A stretch of DNA of 22,936 bases, from contig LWCA01000580.1 of NCBI GenBank assembly GCA_001642005.1, forward strand, positions 1 through 22,936. The letters are read 5' to 3'. Made by a program: the position numbers and the translations under genes. How positions within the stretch are numbered: position 1 is the stretch's first letter; every line of letters begins with the position of its first letter. Origin of the DNA: Intoshia linei. Its lineage: Eukaryota; Orthonectida; Rhopaluridae. The notes below the pieces were generated by a model, which did not search any database, had not been told where the DNA came from, and worked only from the letters and a program-made list of their open reading frames with translations. Positions 20,401 to 22,936 of the stretch are shown here, in pieces.

Positions 20401-22109
20401 TATATACAAAATGAGCGCCGCTTAATTTGCTGCAGTATGATATTAATATTTTTAATTTTTATCCAAAAAACCCCACGTCTTAAAGTTTAAAGCTTTCATT
20501 TTGTGATTTATCAGTCAGTTTATTAAAAATTTATTTGAATTTATAAAACGTGACGTGAATATGAAAAATGTTAGGAAAACAAAAAAAGGTAAGACCCGTA
20601 GGTTTTTTGTGACAAAAATAAAAAATTTATATCATTATGCAGCAAATTAAATGGATATTAATATCTATACTATTAACTAATATACTAATAACCATTAGTA
20701 TATGTCTTTTTTAAATTTCAAAAAAAAGTAAAAATTGGAATAGCCCTATTGTACACCCTCTACAGCAGTGGTTCTCGATTAATTTTTTTTATTTTCACTT
20801 GAGGTATTATATTTTTCCATGTACCATGTATTTTTATATATTAGAAATATATTAACATTAGAATACTATTTACAACAATGATTAAAGGTAATTTTGAGCA
20901 GATTTATTTTTTGTTAATTCTAAAATACGACGCTGATTAGATAAAATAGCACAACGTAAATTTACGTTTAATTACGTTACGTTGTAACCGTCTTCTTAAA
21001 TTTAATCTGCTTTTTTTTATTTTTTATTATTGATACAGTATTCTCACTAATTCGCATATGTTGTACTTAATTTTGACGAAATAAAGAAACACTACATATA
21101 ATAGTACGTTTAGTTTTACTATAAAATTGTTCATATCACGATGAATTGTAGATAGAATTTTATTTTTAAATTTAGAATAAACTCGAGCAACGTTTCTTGT
21201 TTGTATCGATTTAAATGTATTCGTCTTTTGATTTACATATCAAAGGAAACAAAAATATTTATACCTATATTGGATTATATTTTGGAGGTAAATTTGATGC
21301 ATTTGTCAAAATTAGTGTGGAGTGTGAATAGGTTACATAATTATTTAGACATTAGAACTTGTAAATACAGACAATACCACAAATAAATCAAAAATATCTA
21401 CAAATCTGGGAGATGTTCGATTTAAATTAACAATTTCAAATTCATTGGTTCACGATAAATCACATCACGTAATTTCAAACGTATTTTTATTGTAATTTTT
21501 TAGGACATAATTTTTACCAGTTCCATATCAATGTTGTGTGAATATCTTTTAATTTATGCAAACAGTGTAGCATTTCCAGAATTGTGCTATCGTTGTGTTA
21601 TTAAGGTAAATTTTTAATAACTTTTTAAATTAAATTAATTGACCAAAAAGTTAAACTGTTAAAATTGGGTTTGTTAATAAAAAATAATAATTTAACAAAA
21701 TTAATATAATTACAATAATAAATAACAACGTATTAATATTTGTTCGGGGTGATACGTATGGATTCATTTTATTAGTGTTGTGACTCACAACTTGTGAGTC
21801 ATGAGTGAACTAAGGGATTATTTTAATTTTGAAAGGAATGGAATTTGTAGTCATTTGTCAGAAAATTGATATATTTGACATAGTTAAAAATTGTTAAATT
21901 GTGTTTTCGGGATTCATAATTAATAATCAGAATATTATATATTTTTAAATATTGTATTTGTGTATATTAGGGTGTCACACTTATCAAAGAATCAAAGGCA
22001 ATTAGCATTAAAAGTGTGTATTTTTAAAATAGAAAAACTAATTCGCAATCAAAAATATTTAACGCTATCTATTCGAATTGCGTTTGTCATCTTAAATATC
22101 ACTGTATAA
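17480..22109 (+). CDS. NOC2L: NOC2-like nucleolar complex protein, twelve exons, first exon(s) missing
   Basis: NOC2 escorts pre-60S ribosomal particles from nucleolus to nucleoplasm in complexes with NOC1 or NOC3. Exons: 17480-17627, 18212-18259, 18300-18456, 19118-19266, 19310-19423, 19476-19592, 19916-20098, 20135-20274, 21176-21287, 21349-21480, 21504-21605, and probably 21990-22109 with its in-frame TAA. Phases agree, giving about 505 codons. An acidic stretch comes first (KFQNKEDNLDDVEDLEDLED), as in NOC2. Collinear matches then include LKNLATLARN, IQPLIEVIICVIK, LYRFKCIRLLIYISK, IFIPILDYILE, VRFKLTISNSL and SVAFPELCYR, matching QPLVYPLAQVIIGCIK, FYPLRMHCIRALTLLS, FIPVLPFILE, FSVILKLSN and IGFPEL of human NOC2L. 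The upstream partner of exon 17480 needs to end in two bases and was not found. Identity is weak residue by residue but the order is compelling. Confidence 0.82.
17628..18211. other. NOC2-like intron
   Basis: 584 nt with donor gtaaat and acceptor atttag. AT-rich; no coding segment or paired terminal repeat seen. Confidence 0.5.
18457..19117. repeat. NOC2-like intron with hAT-family fragments
   Basis: This intron of about 660 nt carries a hAT-like tip, AGTGGTTTCCAAACTTG at about 18826, and near 18589-18612 a TTTACCAACCCATTAGGGAT segment related to the repeat at 6978-6992 (ACCAACCCCTAATGG). No second terminus is clear. Confidence 0.5.
19593..19915. other. NOC2-like intron
   Basis: 323 nt, donor gtattc, acceptor ttttcag. 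Nothing recognisable inside. Confidence 0.5.
20366..20748. mobile_element. MITE with TAGGGCTATTCCA ends and exact 8-bp duplication
   Basis: The left tip is TAGGGCTATTCCATTTTT at 20366 and the right end is its near-complement, finishing GGAATAGCCCTA at 20748. TTGTACAC occurs on both sides (20358-20365 and 20749-20756), an exact 8-bp target duplication. The 383-bp element has no coding capacity and sits in the NOC2-like intron 20275-21175. An 8-bp duplication and a TAGGG tip fit the hAT superfamily, though the tip differs from the CAGTGGTT family elsewhere in the window. Confidence 0.82.
20749..21175. other. Rest of the enlarged NOC2-like intron
   Basis: A second hAT-like tip, CAGTGGTTCTCGATT, starts at about 20766, only a few bases after the MITE's target duplication, so two elements may be adjacent. 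No matching opposite end is visible before the exon at 21176. Confidence 0.45.
21606..21989. other. NOC2-like intron with a perfect palindrome
   Basis: About 384 nt between exons 11 and 12. It contains TGACTCACAA C TTGTGAGTCA at 21781-21801, an exact inverted repeat with TGACTCA and TGAGTCA at its outer ends. Otherwise AT-rich and unremarkable. Confidence 0.5.
21781..21801. repeat. Perfect 10+1+10 palindrome carrying two AP-1-type heptamers
   Basis: TGACTCACAA and TTGTGAGTCA are exact inverse copies around one C. Each outer heptamer equals the TGA(C/G)TCA consensus of AP-1 (Jun/Fos-type bZIP) sites. Whether it is regulatory or the tip of an element is not decidable here. Confidence 0.45.
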
Positions 22110-22936
22110 ATATTATGAAGAAGTTAAAACTGAACGTTATTTTAACGGAAATCGGCGTTTGAGCTTTTAAACGTGGTACCGCCTTTATAATACTGTTCTC
22201 CATATTTAGTTATACAGTTTATTTTTTTAAATTTGTTTCTAGCTCAATTTTTTTGGATTTTATTAACGATTTAATTTCTCGAATTCTGGTTATTTATAAT
22301 ATAATAAATTCATTCAAATACAAGACATTCACGATCTTGTTTGCATTGAATAAAGTCATATTTGCAATGAATATGGTCAATACAGAGATTCCATAATATA
22401 ATAAAATTTATTAGATATTTTTTGTTAAAATAACTTTTAAGTCATTTTTAAGAAGCAATAGTTAAATTAATCTTTCACAATATATTCGGGAAATTTTTTT
22501 TCATGATAAAATTCTTAATTGGACATTTTTCGATAATTATATTTAAATTATATTAAATGCATATATGAATTGCATATAATTTAGCAGATATGACTATTTT
22601 TAAAAATAATTTCATGACTTTGATAACTTTAACAAGATTTTGAAGGGAAATTTGAATATTATATCTGTTACCAAATTATTGTGAGGGTTGCCAATATAAT
22701 TTTAATTTACATATTCCGAGTGTTTCGTTATTATAATATTTTTTTCGTAATTCCATCTTATTTATATAAACTATTCCCTATTTTATATTATAATAAAAAT
22801 AGAACCGCTTCGATAACTGAGACCACTAAATGCTGTGTCAATTGTTTAAATTTATCATAAAATCTTAAAGGATAGAACCATTTTAATAAACCCTTTGTAA
22901 AGAAGTTTCGTGGTACCAATTTATAGAAAAATATTT
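22110..22936. other. Right-hand end, no supported gene
   Basis: A plus-strand frame running from just before 22110 reads LYKYYEEVKTERYF...NRRLSF and stops at about 22170. It resembles the LYYSHWRKLRDRE segment of NOC2 but is out of frame with the preceding exon. A longer open stretch at about 22160-22395 is hydrophobic and low-complexity and I do not recognise it. The remainder is AT-rich with no clear feature. Confidence 0.4.

Noticed and set aside
22160-22395. Long hydrophobic plus-strand open stretch
   Set aside because: Composition is that of AT-rich noncoding DNA, there is no convincing start or splice context, and nothing resembles the NOC2 C-terminus.
1-22936. tRNA or rRNA genes, CRISPR arrays, integrons or prokaryotic operons
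   Set aside because: No cloverleaf box motifs, rRNA-like GC-rich blocks or regularly spaced repeats are visible; the window is intron-rich animal DNA.

Overview
This is AT-rich nuclear DNA from an animal, almost certainly an arthropod. It has no operons or Shine-Dalgarno signals. Its genes are split by GT-AG introns, many only 36-60 nt long, and it carries Tc1-like, Tigger-like and hAT-like DNA transposons. Almost none of the coding sequence forms long open frames, so I built the gene models by reading exon/intron junctions and checking that codon phase is kept. Protein names rest on remembered family motifs, not on a search.

Layout. (1) 1-680, minus: the 5' half of a Tc1-like transposase with its complete right terminal repeat, of the IR/DR type. 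(2) 1100-4509, minus: nine exons of an inactive rhomboid (iRhom/RHBDF), from the start codon through TM1 and most of the cysteine-rich luminal loop; the rest must lie left of the window. (3) 4751-8526, minus: HUS1, the checkpoint-clamp subunit, in about nine exons with three transposon-derived insertions in its introns. (4) 8657-9730, minus: EAPP (E2F-associated phosphoprotein), three exons, complete. (5) 10117-14552, minus: a compact C2H2 zinc-finger gene of the odd-skipped family, four exons, complete. (6) 14629-16083, minus: a probable 72-residue single-pass membrane protein in five small exons, not identified. (7) 17480-22109, plus: twelve exons of a strongly diverged NOC2/NOC2L nucleolar protein, with its first exon(s) missing and an unclear 3' end.

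Five genes therefore run head-to-tail on the minus strand and one on the plus strand. They cover unrelated housekeeping jobs (trafficking, DNA damage checkpoint, cell-cycle transcription, development, ribosome biogenesis), so this is ordinary gene-dense euchromatin, not a functional cluster. Introns are either tiny or enlarged; several enlarged ones contain a recognisable MITE or dispersed repeat. I found no rRNA, tRNA, CRISPR array or viral gene, and no convincing new biological system. The most useful items are the exon models, the unresolved reading frames at the HUS1 and NOC2 3' ends, the unidentified small membrane protein, and several precise inverted repeats.
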